Part shown: piece by piece, positions 10,184-20,365 of the stretch
How positions within the stretch are numbered: the first letter of the stretch is position 1
Layout of the letters: each line of letters opens with the position of its first letter
NCBI GenBank assembly: GCA_018287875.1
Contig: JAGVVL010000018.1
Location: forward strand, 3,526,501 to 3,590,500
Source of the DNA: Nigrospora sphaerica
Taxonomy: Eukaryota > Ascomycota > Sordariomycetes > Amphisphaeriales > Apiosporaceae
Reading direction: 5' to 3'
Length of the DNA: 64,000 nt
Translations under genes and position numbers: made by a program
Notes under the pieces: model-generated
Seen by the model: the letters and a program-made list of their open reading frames with translations, nothing else
Database searches by the model: none
Told to the model about the DNA's origin: nothing

Positions 10184-11500
10184 TTATCGGCGGTTTAGCA
10201 ACTTTGTCGTTATGAAGTATTCCAGGTTCCGGTGGTCAGTAATGACCTTAATTGGCGACAGCGCGCCTTCTAGTTCAGGGCGCCATTCTTCGAAGCAACG
10301 AATGATGGCTAGAAGTTCCTTATCGTAGATCTTATAGTTACACTCTATCGAAGAGTGCTTTTTTAAGAAGAAGGTAACCGGGTGTAAAATTCCGTCGTCT
10401 CCGTACTGTGACAGCACACCAGCAGAGACGTAGTCCGAAGCATCGGTCTTTAAAATCACTTCTTTCTCCTAGTCGAAGGGAGCTAGGATCGGGGCCGATA
10501 TAAATACGTTCTTTAACGTAACGAATGCATTCTTATATTCTTCTGTCTAAGCGAACTCAACCCCTTTCCTTATAAGGTTAACTAGCGGGGCAACAATCTT
10601 CGAAAAGTCTCGGATGAACCTGCAGTAGAAGTTCCTAAAGCCGATAAATGCTTATACGTCGGTTAAGCAAGATAGGGTGGCCCAGTTCTTAACTGTCTTA
10701 ATCTTAGCGGGGTCCATATGTAGGCTATCGCGGCTAACAATCATCCTTAAGAACGTGGTCTCAGTTTTAAAGAATTCGCACTTCGATATTTTCGCGAACA
10801 GGCCGGCTTCTCTTAATGCTTAAAGCACCCTTCGTAGGTGTTCGACGTGTTCCTTGCGGGTCCGGCTATAAATTAGGATGTCGTCCAGGTACGCAGTGCA
10901 GCAGATATCCAGGTAGTGTCGTAAGGTATCGTTAATAAACCTCTGGAATATAGCAGGGGCTCCAGTCAGTCCGAAAGGCATAACTAACGACTCGAATAAG
11001 CTAAAACGGGTGCGGAATGCGGTTAGGTATTCTTATCCCTCTTTAACTCTAATCTCGTTAAATGCCGTAATGATGTCGACCTTAAAGAAATACTTCATTC
11101 CCTTTAGGTTATTTAAGGTCTCCTTAACTAGGGGCAGCGGGTAACGGTCCTTAATAGTGATGTTATTTAGGGCGCGGTAGTCGATATAGAAACGGAGCCC
11201 TCCTCCAGGCTTCTTAACAAACAGGACAGGGGACGCAGCTGGGGACGAGCTAGGTCGGACAAACCCTTTCCGGAGATTCTCTTATAGCCACTCTTTTAGT
11301 GCGGCCAGTTCTTCGCGGGATATAGCGTATAGGGGTCCGAAGGGGGGCATTTTCCCTTCCATTAGTCTGATCTCGTGATCGTGATCTCGGTGCGGTGGTA
11401 GTTTCTCCGCCTCTTTCGGCGAGAACACATCTTCGAATTCTCGCAGTTCTAGCGGGAGTTGCTTAGGCAGGGGCGGATTAGCCTTCTAAGATAAGTGCTC
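10184..11500 (-). pseudogene. Gypsy reverse transcriptase and RNase H
   Basis: The catalytic box [11 protein letters not shown] is readable around 10870-10910 on the minus strand, so the metal-binding Asp pair is intact, but several TAA/TAG codons break the frame. RNase H follows at 10459-10184 with [14 protein letters not shown], the YDKELLAI block and [10 protein letters not shown], the classic Ty3 RNase H pattern. Confidence 0.85.
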
Positions 11501-11695
11501 GTCGATCTCTTCGACGGTGACGGGAAACGCGGCGTATCCTTTCCTTAGGTACGCTGAGCAGGCGCGAGCGGTGATCGGGGCAACGTCCTATCGGGATAAG
11601 GCCTCCGGACGGTTCGGCAGGTTCTCCGGACGGGCTTGTGCAGGGACGTCATGCATGGCGACGACCTTCATAGGTCTCTCTGGCATGTTGCAGTT

Positions 11696-12060
11696 CTAGC
11701 GACAGAATTCGCTATCGAACGTGAGCGTGTGACTCGCGAAACCCACACGGGGGTCGTGTATCTTAAGCCACGGGATTCCAAGGACAACAGGGAAGTAAGC
11801 TAGCTGGGTTACGAAGAAACGTAGTCGTTTCTTATGATGATCGTTTATCCGCATCGAACATTCGACGAAGTGGGTAACCTTCCTACTCTCGCTTGGGCGA
11901 CCGTCGATCACCTCGATCTCGAACGGTCTCTGTAAAGGTCGCATCGGCAGCTCGTGGGCTTTAGCCTAGCTGCGGTCGATGAATGCTTTAGCGGCGGCTC
12001 CGGAGTCGGTTAGGGCGTAAGTCGGTATAATGCAGTTATCGGAAATTAAGGTGGCAGGTA
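11696..12060 (-). pseudogene. Gypsy aspartic protease region
   Basis: The minus strand shows the retropepsin active-site motif as ALTDSGAAAKAFIDRS (about 11970-12020), then a stop, then the C-terminal protease strand with the PVVLGIPWLKIHDP block (about 11750). At least one TAG interrupts the domain. Confidence 0.75.
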
Positions 12061-12180
12061 AAACCATAAGCTTTCCACGTATATCTTCCTTTTCGCAGAT
12101 AGACAGGCCATAGACGGAACAGGCAGATATCGGTAAGGGCAACAGAGTTAAGGCGCCGGGATTGGGAGCCTGTAAGCGAC

Positions 12181-13572
12181 TTAATATAGGCTCACGCCAT
12201 TTAACGACTGGGGGCTCTCGGTGCGCGGCTCCTGGAACCGGTTAATAGACGCGGCTGCAGCGGAGATAGGCTGGGGGGACCGAATAAACGTAGGTAGTTG
12301 ACGAGTGGGTAAGGTCGTGGACATTGTGGGGGGCGGGCTTCCTCGGGGGCTCGGAGTACGGGCCTGGCGGAACCGGACAGGTCGGAGGTCAAGTTCGGGG
12401 CATTGGGCGACTATGTGGCCTGTATGGCCGCACCGAAAACATTCTCCTCTCTCTCTTCGACTAGACGGAGAGCGGGGGCGGCTACGTTGGTGACTTAAGT
12501 CCATAGGATCACCGGCGTCGGTCTTAGTAGCAGGCGGGCAGGGTTCGTTCCGGGGAGGCACGTTATAACCGGCGGGGGTGGTGATGCTGTTAGTCTTAAT
12601 CGTTCCTTTATAACCGTTAACCTGCCGCTGGTGCTAGCGGAACCGGTTATCGAGAGTCTGAAGATGATGGGCAAACGCGCGATACTCTCTCGTGGGGGCA
12701 GGGTTATATAATAGCATGTCCTGGATCTCTCGGGACACACCTTGGGACAGTAGAGGGGGCAGGGCAGCTTCGGGGACCTCGCTTTCCAACGCGAGCCTCT
12801 CAAACTCTGCGAAGAAGACACTGAAGTCGAGGCTCCGTTGTTTTAAATTGTATAGTTTATTTTCAGCATTCTGCTTCCAGTCCGGGTCTCCAAAGGCTTC
12901 TTCTAGGTATGACAGCATATTGGTATAGTCTGTAAACTGGGGGATTCCATGTTGGATACGGGGTAGGATTAGGTCGTAAGCTTTTCCGGATAAGCGGCTA
13001 GCGATGTAATTTAGGCGGGAAACAGCAGACAGGAACCAGTCGGCGTTGGAGACCATCTTCGAATGGACTTGTTGGACGAACCTCCGAAGGTCGCTTCGAG
13101 TTCTATCAAACTCCTTTAGGTCAGGGATCTTCTCACTAAGGGAGGTGGGTTCGGAACGTGAGGCAGAAGCAGATGTAAGCGTTCGCAGAGCATAATCTAC
13201 CGGCGCTTCAGTGGTAGGTTCGGGACGGGGTGACTATTCGGTCGGGGGTGTCTGTACGGTAGGGAGGGCGGCTTAGAGGAGGCGTTCGTTCTCGACGCGG
13301 AGGTCGACGATGATCTTTTGGTCCTTATCTAAGCGGCCCTCTTAGTAGCGGACTATCCCTTCTTTTTTTGCAAGGGCGATTCGGATGGAGGCAAGGGAGG
13401 AGTCCCTTTTAGCTAGAGCAGAGTCCCTTTCAGCTAAAGAGGTTTCCAGGTTCGAGATATACCCATGTAGCGTGCGCAGGTATAGTAGCCATCCAGACGC
13501 ATCGTCCTGGACGCTCGCGAGTAGTTCTCCGGGATCTTCGGTATCGGTAGGTGCGGTAGGTCGGTTCGACAT
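12181..13572 (-). pseudogene. Gypsy gag polyprotein remnant
   Basis: Starts at the ATG at 13572 with a coiled-coil-like stretch of repeated LAERDSALAKRDSSLA, continues through a retrotransposon gag core (YIASRLSGKAYDLILPRI, about 13010) and ends with a CCHC zinc knuckle, CFRCGHTGHIVAQC (about 12430). Several in-frame stops interrupt it, and a frame change occurs around 12560-12640. Confidence 0.85.
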
Positions 13573-13610
13573 TTCGAAAGCAGTGTCGAGCTTAGGAGGA
13601 AGCTACGTAA

Positions 13611-13899
13611 TGTTAAGGAGCGGGCAGGCAGGCGGATAACGGAGTCGATTCAGGTTCTATGCTATAGGTCCAGGTTCCTATTCGGTCGGTATAGGTCAGG
13701 CTTGGTGGACAGGACGTAGCTTGAAGAGCTACAACTGAAGTCTCCTCGGTCGCAGACTTCTTATCTAAATCCCCAACGGAGGTCCGTACCGAGCGGTCTT
13801 GACAGAACTCCATCACGGGACGACTAATCCGTAGCCAGTTTAGGATGTCTCAGAGGCTGCCCTGTGCCGGTACGGTCTGTCACGGTCCACCCCGTGACA
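13611..13899 (-). repeat. 5' LTR of the gypsy element
   Basis: 289-bp partner of the LTR at 8002-8290. Its outer flank carries the ATACA duplication. Confidence 0.93.
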
Positions 13900-14060
13900 A
13901 TACACTTAGGTATCGGGCTTTAAGGGACGACCTAGAATCCTCCTTCTAATGCTTTCCCTAGAGATATTAAACTGTTTAAAGGCCTCGCAGATAGATAGGC
14001 CTCTTGAGACTTCCTTAAGTGCTGCTGCTAGCGGCAGTACTTCTATATAAAAAATAGCTG
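13900..14060 (-). pseudogene. Outer pogo transposase, N-terminal psq-type HTH fragment
   Basis: The minus strand just outside the gypsy LTR encodes a helix-turn-helix of the pipsqueak/pogo type: ALKEVSRGLSICEAFKQF followed by NISRESIRRRILGRP. It ends exactly at the ATACA target duplication (13900-13904), and the frame resumes at 8001 on the far side of the gypsy element, so the two fragments are one gene cut by the insertion. Confidence 0.75.
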
Positions 14061-14126
14061 GTATTAAACGAAAGAGAAAAAATAAAAGAATCGTTGCGCC
14101 TTAACACGAAGGTCTCACGACACCTA

Positions 14127-14170
14127 ACGTAGATGTCATACGAGTTGCGCAGTCATACGAGTTGCGCACC
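14127..14170 (+). repeat. Left TIR of the inner pogo-like element
   Basis: 44 bp, starting ACGTAGATGTCATACGAG; perfect inverted match to 15943-15986; contains the 17-bp doublet. Confidence 0.93.
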
Positions 14171-14224
14171 CCCGACTAATTTCCACTTCTTCAACTTTAA
14201 ACGTGTCTTACATCACAACTAAAC

Positions 14225-15880
14225 ATGCCTACACGTTTATTAGAGTCTCAGGTTATTCTCGCGGTCCAGACGATTAAGCAGGACCCCGCAATGACAATTC
14301 GTCGCGCTGCATCTATCTTCAAAGTCAACGAATCGACCCTCCGTAACAGAATGAACGGAAAACGCGCCCGACGCGACGTACGCGCCAATAACACGCGTCT
14401 CACCGAACTTGAAGAGATAACACTTGTCCGATATATAATTGACCTAGATTCGAGAGGATTTGCGCCGCGCTTACACGATGTGGAAGATATGGCGAATGTC
14501 ATCGCCGAGTCACGCGACGCGTCACGCGTCGGGACGCGTTAGGCCGCGAACTTTGTTAAGCGACAACTAGACCTCCGGACGCGTTTTTCGCGTACATACG
14601 ACTACCAGAGGGCCCTCTGTGAAGACCCTAAAAAAATCTCGGGCTGGTTCGCGCTTTTTGCGAACCTGAAGGCTAAGTACGGCATCTAGGACGAGGACAT
14701 CTACAACTTTGACGAAACCGGCTTCATGATGGGCTAAATCACGTCCACAATAGTCGTTACCGGTGCCGATCGTACCGGAAAGCGAAAGAAGGTCCAGCCT
14801 GGTAATCGAGAATGGGTTACCGTGATCCAGGGCGTCTGTTCTAACGGCTGGTATGTCCCGCCGTTCATCGTCGTGAAAGGCGCCTACCACCTCGCCAATT
14901 GGTATACCGACAGCACCCTCCCATGCGACTGGGTTATTAAGCCTACCTTTAATGGATGGACCGATAACAAGACGGGCCTGGACTGGATTCAGCATTTCGA
15001 AAAACACACCGTGTCGCGCGCTACCGGCCAATATCGTCTGTTAGTGATCGACGGGCACGAGAGCCACGTTTCGGCTGAATTCCAGGCTTTCTGTAAAGAG
15101 AAGAACATCATCACGGTCTCTATGCCTCCGCACTCGTCGTATCTACTTCAGCCACTTGACGTGGGGTGTTTTAGTCCACTAAAGCGGGCGTACGGTCGCG
15201 AAATCGAAACCTTCATGAAGTCACTCGTTAACTATATCACCAAGGCCGAGTTCCTTATCGCCTTCCAGGCCGCATTTTTGAAGGTTTTTACACCCGATAA
15301 TATTAAGGCTGGGTTCCGCGGGGCTGGTTTAGTCCCTCATAACCCGGAAAAGGTTATCTCGAAGCTCGACGTGAAGTTATCGACGCCTTCGCTGTCTAGC
15401 AGCCTCCCGCCAGCGGCCGTCCCGTGGGCCTCACAAACGCCACACAACCCAACGTAAGCTACTTCGCAGACCGATTATATTAAAAATCGAGTCCGTCAGT
15501 ATCAAGGAAGCTCTCCGACACCGATTTTATCAGCAGTGGACTAATTTACGAAGGGTGCGATGGCGATGATGCACGAGGTCGCCCTCTTACAGGCCGAGGT
15601 CAAGACACTTCGAGAGGCGAATACCAGCCTTGTAAAACGTCGTAAGGCTAAAAAAAAACGTCTACAGGAAGGAGGAACACTTGAGATTGGCCAGGCCCAA
15701 GACCTTTTAAATCAAAAGGACGTGGATACGCAGTTAAAAGAGGAAGCGCGCAGAAGGAGTGGTCACGTAACGAGGTCAGAGCCGCGCGCGCAGCAGTGTA
15801 GTATCTGCGGAAACACCGGACACAATGCGCGCACATGTAAAGTAGATGTAAAAACGTCTGCAGAGTCCGATTCTAAGTAG
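14225..15880 (+). pseudogene. Inner pogo-like transposase with five in-frame stops and a C-terminal zinc knuckle
   Basis: One continuous frame of 552 codons, broken by stops at 14540, 14687, 14735, 15455 and 15542, each one transition from a sense codon (Trp or Gln). In order: psq/HTH domain (TIRRAASIFKVNESTLRNRM), a CENP-B-like segment, then a DDE core with YNFDETGF, LLVIDGHESH and the LQPLDVGCFSPLKRAY block; then a basic coiled region and a CCHC knuckle, CSICGNTGHNARTC. No frameshift is seen, which favours RIP-type mutation over random decay. Confidence 0.9.
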
Positions 15881-15942
15881 TTTGAATTGATTTAAGGCGT
15901 TATAGTCAAGTAATTGATGGATTCGTCGCGGAGGTGCTAGGA

Positions 15943-15986
15943 GGTGCGCAACTCGTATGACTGCGCAACTCGTATGACATCTACGT
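15943..15986 (-). repeat. Right TIR of the inner pogo-like element
   Basis: Perfect inverted copy of 14127-14170, followed by the TA target duplication. Confidence 0.93.
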
Positions 15987-16046
15987 TAGTTATTTATCTA
16001 TTCGGATTTGAAGGTATCTATCTCATCCGATTTTGGTGGTAGAAAC

Positions 16047-16090
16047 AGTGGTGCGGTGATGGTGCGGTGCGCTGAGGGGGGGCTCGAGCT
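16047..16090 (-). repeat. Right terminal inverted repeat of the outer pogo-like element
   Basis: Reverse complement of the repeat at 6386-6428, with seven instead of six C residues in the C-run; followed by TA at 16091-16092. Confidence 0.92.
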
Positions 16091-16092
16091 TA

Positions 16093-16365
16093 ATGACTTG
16101 TTCCTGCCTTTCCGAGTGGCTTTTCCGGAACTTTCAACGCCCCGGGATAGAATTGTGAGGTGAAAGTACTTTTAAGGAGGAGCAAAAACGCATCAAAGAT
16201 GGAGAAAAGCATACGGGTCTTCAACACTGCTTCCCTTTCCCCACGAAAACCATTCCTCACCCTTGTCCTTCTCGTGCTAGGGGTCAAAAGGGTTATAGTA
16301 GAAAGTGTGCTGTACTCATAGTAGCTGGTGCGCGAGCTCCAGTTATGCTGGGGCTGGCGTACGGG
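16093..16365. other. Right flank of the nested transposon
   Basis: Nothing recognisable. A short open stretch at 16090-16287 on the minus strand has no family features. Confidence 0.4.
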
Positions 16366-16905
16366 CTATTCAAGTAAGTGTGTACCTATGTAGCTGTTGT
16401 ATTCATCTATGTCTGTTGTGCCACCTTCAGCCGTGTCGGTAGGTAACCAGCCAAATTGGACGCCTTTAACATTGCGTGAGAAGTGGAGGATCAAATCCTT
16501 CGCCTCAACCGCTTCGTTATTTATATTGGACCCTGGAACCTTTTCTTGTGACCAGGCCTCGAAAAACCTGATGTAGTCCACCCACCTTCCTAAGGCATAC
16601 GTACCGTAATGTTGGTGTACCCTGGCCCATTCCATCTCGAGGTAGGCTCTTCCACCCACAATAATCCAGCAAAGCTGGCTCTTTAGCATAGCACGGTCTG
16701 CTGGCCGAAGCGAATCCGGCAGGATCCTTTCATCAATCCATTTATCGGCCGTGTCCAACGTTTGGCACCACTTAATAGGAATGCTCCGCGCATCTATTGC
16801 CCAAATCCTAGCGGCTATGGCGCACGTTCTGCAACGAATAATCCGGTGTGCGTCTTCCCTGGTCAACGACGATTTTGCTTCTGTTTTCGGACTTGTCTCC
16901 CCCAT
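16366..16905 (-). CDS. Hypothetical protein, 179 residues
   Basis: Open frame with a start at 16905 (MGETSPKTEAKSS); an upstream in-frame start at 17001 would add 32 residues. The N-terminus is charged, then a CRTCAIAARIWAIDA segment and a Trp- and Tyr-rich middle. No domain is recognised and no membrane segment is seen. Amino-acid composition looks like real protein, unlike shadow frames, but the gene lies 0.3 kb from a dead transposon island and may be an orphan or a truncated remnant. Whether it is expressed cannot be judged from sequence alone. Confidence 0.45.
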   Translation of the reverse strand: MGETSPKTEAKSSLTREDAHRIIRCRTCAIAARIWAIDARSIPIKWCQTLDTADKWIDERILPDSLRPADRAMLKSQLCWIIVGGRAYLEMEWARVHQHYGTYALGRWVDYIRFFEAWSQEKVPGSNINNEAVEAKDLILHFSRNVKGVQFGWLPTDTAEGGTTDIDEYNSYIGTHLLE

Positions 16906-18151
16906 GTTCTTCTCCCCCCTGCGTAGCTCAAAATGATTAGTGGATGTTGGAAAGAGCCGAGGACGCGTGGGGCAACCTACAGCCTCCAGGATATTTATCA
17001 TGGTGCCACCTTATGGCCTCCTTTTGAAAGTGCTCTGGGTGAGACTTTAACAAATGTCACTCAAAGCTTTGTAGAGTCCATCCTCAGGCGATTTTACTCC
17101 GTTCAGAACCTAGATGTAATGCAGAATTTCATCCTGTGGGGGATTCCCGAAGAAGGCACAAACGAAGTTTCTGTTGAATGCGGGCATCGTGATGTCTGCT
17201 TGTCCGGCAAGACTAGAAAAGACGACCCTGAGATATAAAATGATTCGATTGAGACTGCGAGCTGATGGTCCTCCTCAGAACCAGCAAAAGTCGAAACATG
17301 GGGACCGAAGCCATTCTTATAGGCCTGAAATGTGGAGGAAGTGGCACGCATGGGGTGAAGGTACGCGCAGCGCCAACATTCCAGTCTTGGGGCATGTGAC
17401 GTGGTTCGTGTTCTCAACTGCTTTGCGGAACATGTTGGTCACCACCGCCGGCAGGGGGGCTGCGTCATGCGTACCGATGGGATCAATCACGGTGGCCCTG
17501 GAGCCAGTTTGAACAAAGGCGACGGTAGAACAAGAGGCAACAGAAGTTCAATATGTGGCATGGGAACTGTTGGGAAGGACGTCTGCGGCGAGCGCGCACT
17601 GCTGGTGACCACAGCGGACGTGGTAAGTTCAACACCCACCACTCGGGCCCCCCTAGACTTAGGCCACCAACAAAGTAAACCCATCCTCCTCATCGCCAAC
17701 AACTTCAACTATGAACATAATAGCAACCACAACACTAATAGATAGATGAGTTAGACCATTCTCGTCGCCTTTTAAATACGTATCTTCTAACATAGCTACC
17801 GACCGGAAAAATACGTGTCACGGCCCCGGCCCCGCACCGGGCCATGACCATGTAACCTACACCATCACTTAGGCAGCGGTCTAGTACCGCCCCATAACCG
17901 GAAAACCCTTCCTTCCTTATGTAATCGAGAAGGCGGTGTTGCACCTCCCGGGCTAGGCCTTCTTTCTGATCCGGCATCGTGCGGCTGCGCACCCCTGTGA
18001 CCAACGCCCCCTCCATCTGTCAATATGGCACTGGCTGCCGACTGCCAGGTCGCTGATATCAAGATGAAAAGGGGCCCTTGGGCGCCGTAGGTATAATTTA
18101 GCCATGGAACTCATTATTACTACACGAAAAAAGCGCTCGAATTATATCAAG
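16906..18151. other. Intergenic stretch without a supported gene
   Basis: Short open stretches exist on both strands (e.g. 17103-17417 minus), none with family features. GC is lower than in the flanking genes. Confidence 0.4.
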
Positions 18152-19801
18152 CTAGTCAGGCCCGTAATCCTCTTCATCGTTCTCCTCAAGCAGCCTGGTG
18201 CGGAACGCGACCAAGGCGTCGTAGCACTCCTGGCGCCGGAACCGGGACAGGTCGGGCCACCCGTGGGCGCGGTAGATTTCGCGGGCGTCCTCGATGTCGG
18301 GGTCGGGCAGGTCGTCCTCGTCGTCTCCGGCGCCGTCCTCGCCCTCCTCGCGGACGGCGCCCCAGACCTCGGGGTAGCAGCCGGCGGCGTCGGTGGCGGG
18401 ACGCGGCACGGGCACGAGGTCGAGGCGGCGTAGGCCGGCGACGTGGGCGGCGAAGAAGGGGCCGGCGGCACGCGACGGGTTCCAGCGCCACGGCGCGTCG
18501 TCGGGCGCGTCGCGCACCTCGCGGTGGCCCGGGTCGTAGACGGTGACGGTGCCGGCCGCCGTGTCGACGAGCCACCAGACCCCGTCGCCGCCGTCTTCGG
18601 CCGTCCCGGCGAGGGGCACGAAGCTCGCCGGCATGCGCTCCTCGAAGGGGAACACGTCGGGCGTCTCGGCGTCGAACTCGGGGTTATCGGCCAGGTAGCG
18701 CAGCGGCTCGGCGCGCCCGGCGACGGGCCAGCGGTTGTCCTCGTGCGCCGCGTCCGCGTCGAGGTACGGCAGGTGCCGCAGCAAGTCGACCACGGTGGCA
18801 TCGAACCCCAGGCGCCGCGTCGTCGCCGCCGGCAGGAACGTGGCGTCGTCCCACCGCCCGCCGGGCGGCCGCTGGATCAGCGAGGGTGGGAAAAAGGCCA
18901 TCTGCGCCAGCGCCTCGTAGTACTGCGTGATGCCCGCGACGATGACGTCCCGATCGTAGCCCGCGGGGTCCGTGGGCGGGTCTTGTCTTTGCGCCGGGGG
19001 CGGGCGGGTTTCGGGGCGGGCGGCCTCGGCAGCCTTGCGTTTCCTCGGCTCCAGCTTTTGCCGCTCCTTCAGGGCCCTTTCGAGACCGTTCCGGCACTTC
19101 TCGCGGTCGTAGTCGGGCCCGGGGCCGATGCCGTGCTGCCACCCGGCCAGCATGTAGGTCTGGTACACCGCCGTGTGTTCCCGCCGGTCGGGCGTGCAGA
19201 AGTCGGCCTCGATGCCGTCGACCAAGGGCGGCACGGGGTAGTAGTCCTTGCCCAGCATGGCCGTGACCTCGGCGAAGAAGTCGGCGGGCGCATGCGTTGG
19301 GGCCTTCCTCCACTCGGACGCGAACTCGTCCGCCAACGCCTCGCCGCGCGGCGGTCCCGCGTAATTGGTGATGCGGCCGGTGACGCAATCCACGAGCCAC
19401 CACTGCGGGCCGTAGTGTGTGTACTCGCCGGCCGGGTACGTCAAGCTCACCATGTCGGGCGGCAGGTGCGCCAGTTCGTACCAGCCGTCCAGCTCGGCGT
19501 CCAGTGAACTGCCGTCCCTCAGGTAGCACATGGCCTTGGTCTGAGGAAAGACGGGCCATGGCCCGGGCTGCGGGTCCGTGTCGACGGGCCGCACGTATGG
19601 AAGGTGGCGGAGGAGGTTTACGACGGCGTCGGAGCGGCCCAATGTGGTCCGTATGCCCGGCAAGTCCATCTCGGTGTCGCTCCATCCCTCGGGCGGCGGG
19701 TGCTGAATGGCGTCGGGCGACAAGTAGGGCGCCTTGGTCAGCTTGTCGTAGAACCGCCCAAGCCCCGACGCCACTTCGCTGTGGAAGCCCGCGCCCGCCA
19801 T
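18152..19801 (-). CDS. Internally duplicated hypothetical protein downstream of the killer-type chitinase
   Basis: Single exon, 549 residues, ATG at 19801. It consists of two diverged copies of one domain. Copy 1 (about residues 8-245) has YLSPDAIQHPPPEGW, GRSDAVVNLLRHLPY, a WPV block and WWLVDCVTGRITNY. Copy 2 (about 285-545) has FFPPSLIQRPPGGRW, FDATVVDLLRHLPY, RWPV and WWLVDTAAGTVTVY. A basic linker (KRKAAEAARPE) joins them, and the tail is acidic. There is no signal peptide or membrane helix, so it is probably cytosolic. I do not recognise the family. It lies 565 bp downstream of the chitinase on the same strand, where a self-protection or regulatory role is conceivable but unproven. Confidence 0.75.
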   Translation of the reverse strand: MAGAGFHSEVASGLGRFYDKLTKAPYLSPDAIQHPPPEGWSDTEMDLPGIRTTLGRSDAVVNLLRHLPYVRPVDTDPQPGPWPVFPQTKAMCYLRDGSSLDAELDGWYELAHLPPDMVSLTYPAGEYTHYGPQWWLVDCVTGRITNYAGPPRGEALADEFASEWRKAPTHAPADFFAEVTAMLGKDYYPVPPLVDGIEADFCTPDRREHTAVYQTYMLAGWQHGIGPGPDYDREKCRNGLERALKERQKLEPRKRKAAEAARPETRPPPAQRQDPPTDPAGYDRDVIVAGITQYYEALAQMAFFPPSLIQRPPGGRWDDATFLPAATTRRLGFDATVVDLLRHLPYLDADAAHEDNRWPVAGRAEPLRYLADNPEFDAETPDVFPFEERMPASFVPLAGTAEDGGDGVWWLVDTAAGTVTVYDPGHREVRDAPDDAPWRWNPSRAAGPFFAAHVAGLRRLDLVPVPRPATDAAGCYPEVWGAVREEGEDGAGDDEDDLPDPDIEDAREIYRAHGWPDLSRFRRQECYDALVAFRTRLLEENDEEDYGPD

Positions 19802-20365
19802 GTTCGGGACGATGGATAAAGGCGCTTCTCGTGACTTGTTTCGGCAGACGATCAGGTCATGCGCCGGAGCAGGTCACTGCCGTCGGGTTGTTAGCGCAAG
19901 TCCACCCACCACGGCTGGCAGAGGTGTTGAAGGCAGGCTTCCACTGGCTCTGTGTAGCAGGCTGGCGGTTCACCACATGTGTGGCGACGAAGCAGGCAAA
20001 AGACACCTGACGGGAGCTAAAAAATAGATGGGAGAGGAGGCCACGAAGGAGGGGATTTCGGAGCTTTGTATGGAAGAAGCTAGCTGGTCTTGGCCCGCAC
20101 CATCACCACCCGGCAGGGAAGCGTTCCGTGTCTGCTGACATGCATGACGCCTGTGCATGCACCCCTGGCAGCCCACATGTCGACTCCATCGGAGCATCAG
20201 TTCACGGAGACAGAATGAGGGTCAAAACTTTCGTTATCATGGCCGCCTCGGTAGAGTGCCTGCGTATGTACCTGAACTAAACTGCCAGAATGCTACCAAC
20301 AGGAGCCTCCCGGGTAATACGAATATAGGTGCTTACACAGGTCCGTCCTCGCAGTACAGACGCAT
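19802..20365. promoter_or_regulatory. Spacer between chitinase 3' end and duplicated-protein gene
   Basis: 564 bp without a gene. It should hold the chitinase terminator and the promoter of the gene starting at 19801. No specific element was recognised. Confidence 0.4.

Larger units (their letters stand above)
8002..13899 (-). mobile_element. Ty3/gypsy LTR retrotransposon (chromovirus type), full length but inactive
   Basis: Two 289-bp LTRs (8002-8290 and 13611-13899) in direct orientation, each bounded by TG...CA, are flanked by a perfect 5-bp target duplication ATACA (7997-8001 and 13900-13904). Transcription is on the minus strand: gag (13572-12181), protease, reverse transcriptase, RNase H, integrase and a terminal chromodomain (8596-8345). 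That order and the chromodomain identify a Ty3/gypsy chromovirus. A purine tract lies inside the 3' LTR (reverse complement of 8291-8305). I could not match the primer-binding site next to 13610 to a tRNA. Stops and catalytic substitutions show it is dead. Confidence 0.95.
14127..15986 (+). mobile_element. Inner pogo/Fot-like DNA transposon, 1860 bp
   Basis: Perfect 44-bp terminal inverted repeats (14127-14170 and 15943-15986) are flanked by TA (14125-14126 and 15987-15988). Each TIR contains two tandem copies of a 17-bp word, GTCATACGAGTTGCGCA, probably the transposase binding site. The single gene on the plus strand encodes a pogo-type transposase. The element sits in what was the 5' leader of the outer transposon. 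Confidence 0.93.
6386..16090 (-). mobile_element. Outer pogo/Fot1-like DNA transposon, interrupted by two later insertions
   Basis: Terminal inverted repeats of about 43 bp start AGCTCGAGCCCCCC at 6386 and end with the reverse complement at 16090; they differ only by one C in the C-run. They are flanked by TA dinucleotides (6384-6385 and 16091-16092), the target duplication of Tc1/mariner/pogo elements. Removing the gypsy element (8002-13899 plus its 5-bp duplication) and the inner pogo element (14127-15986 plus TA) leaves about 1.94 kb, the normal size of fungal Fot1/Pot2-type elements. The transposase lies on the minus strand and is split: helix-turn-helix part at 13905-14050, the rest at 6480-8001. 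Many TAA/TAG codons and lowered GC point to RIP-type decay. Confidence 0.9.

Noticed and set aside
6384..16092. A large cargo-bearing element (Starship-like) as explanation for the 9.7-kb TIR-bounded block
   Set aside because: No tyrosine recombinase or cargo genes; the interior is fully explained by one gypsy and one pogo insertion within a normal 1.94-kb element.
18443..19507. 354-codon open frame on the plus strand
   Set aside because: Exact antisense of the 549-residue protein on the minus strand; Arg/Gly/Val-rich shadow typical of high third-position GC.
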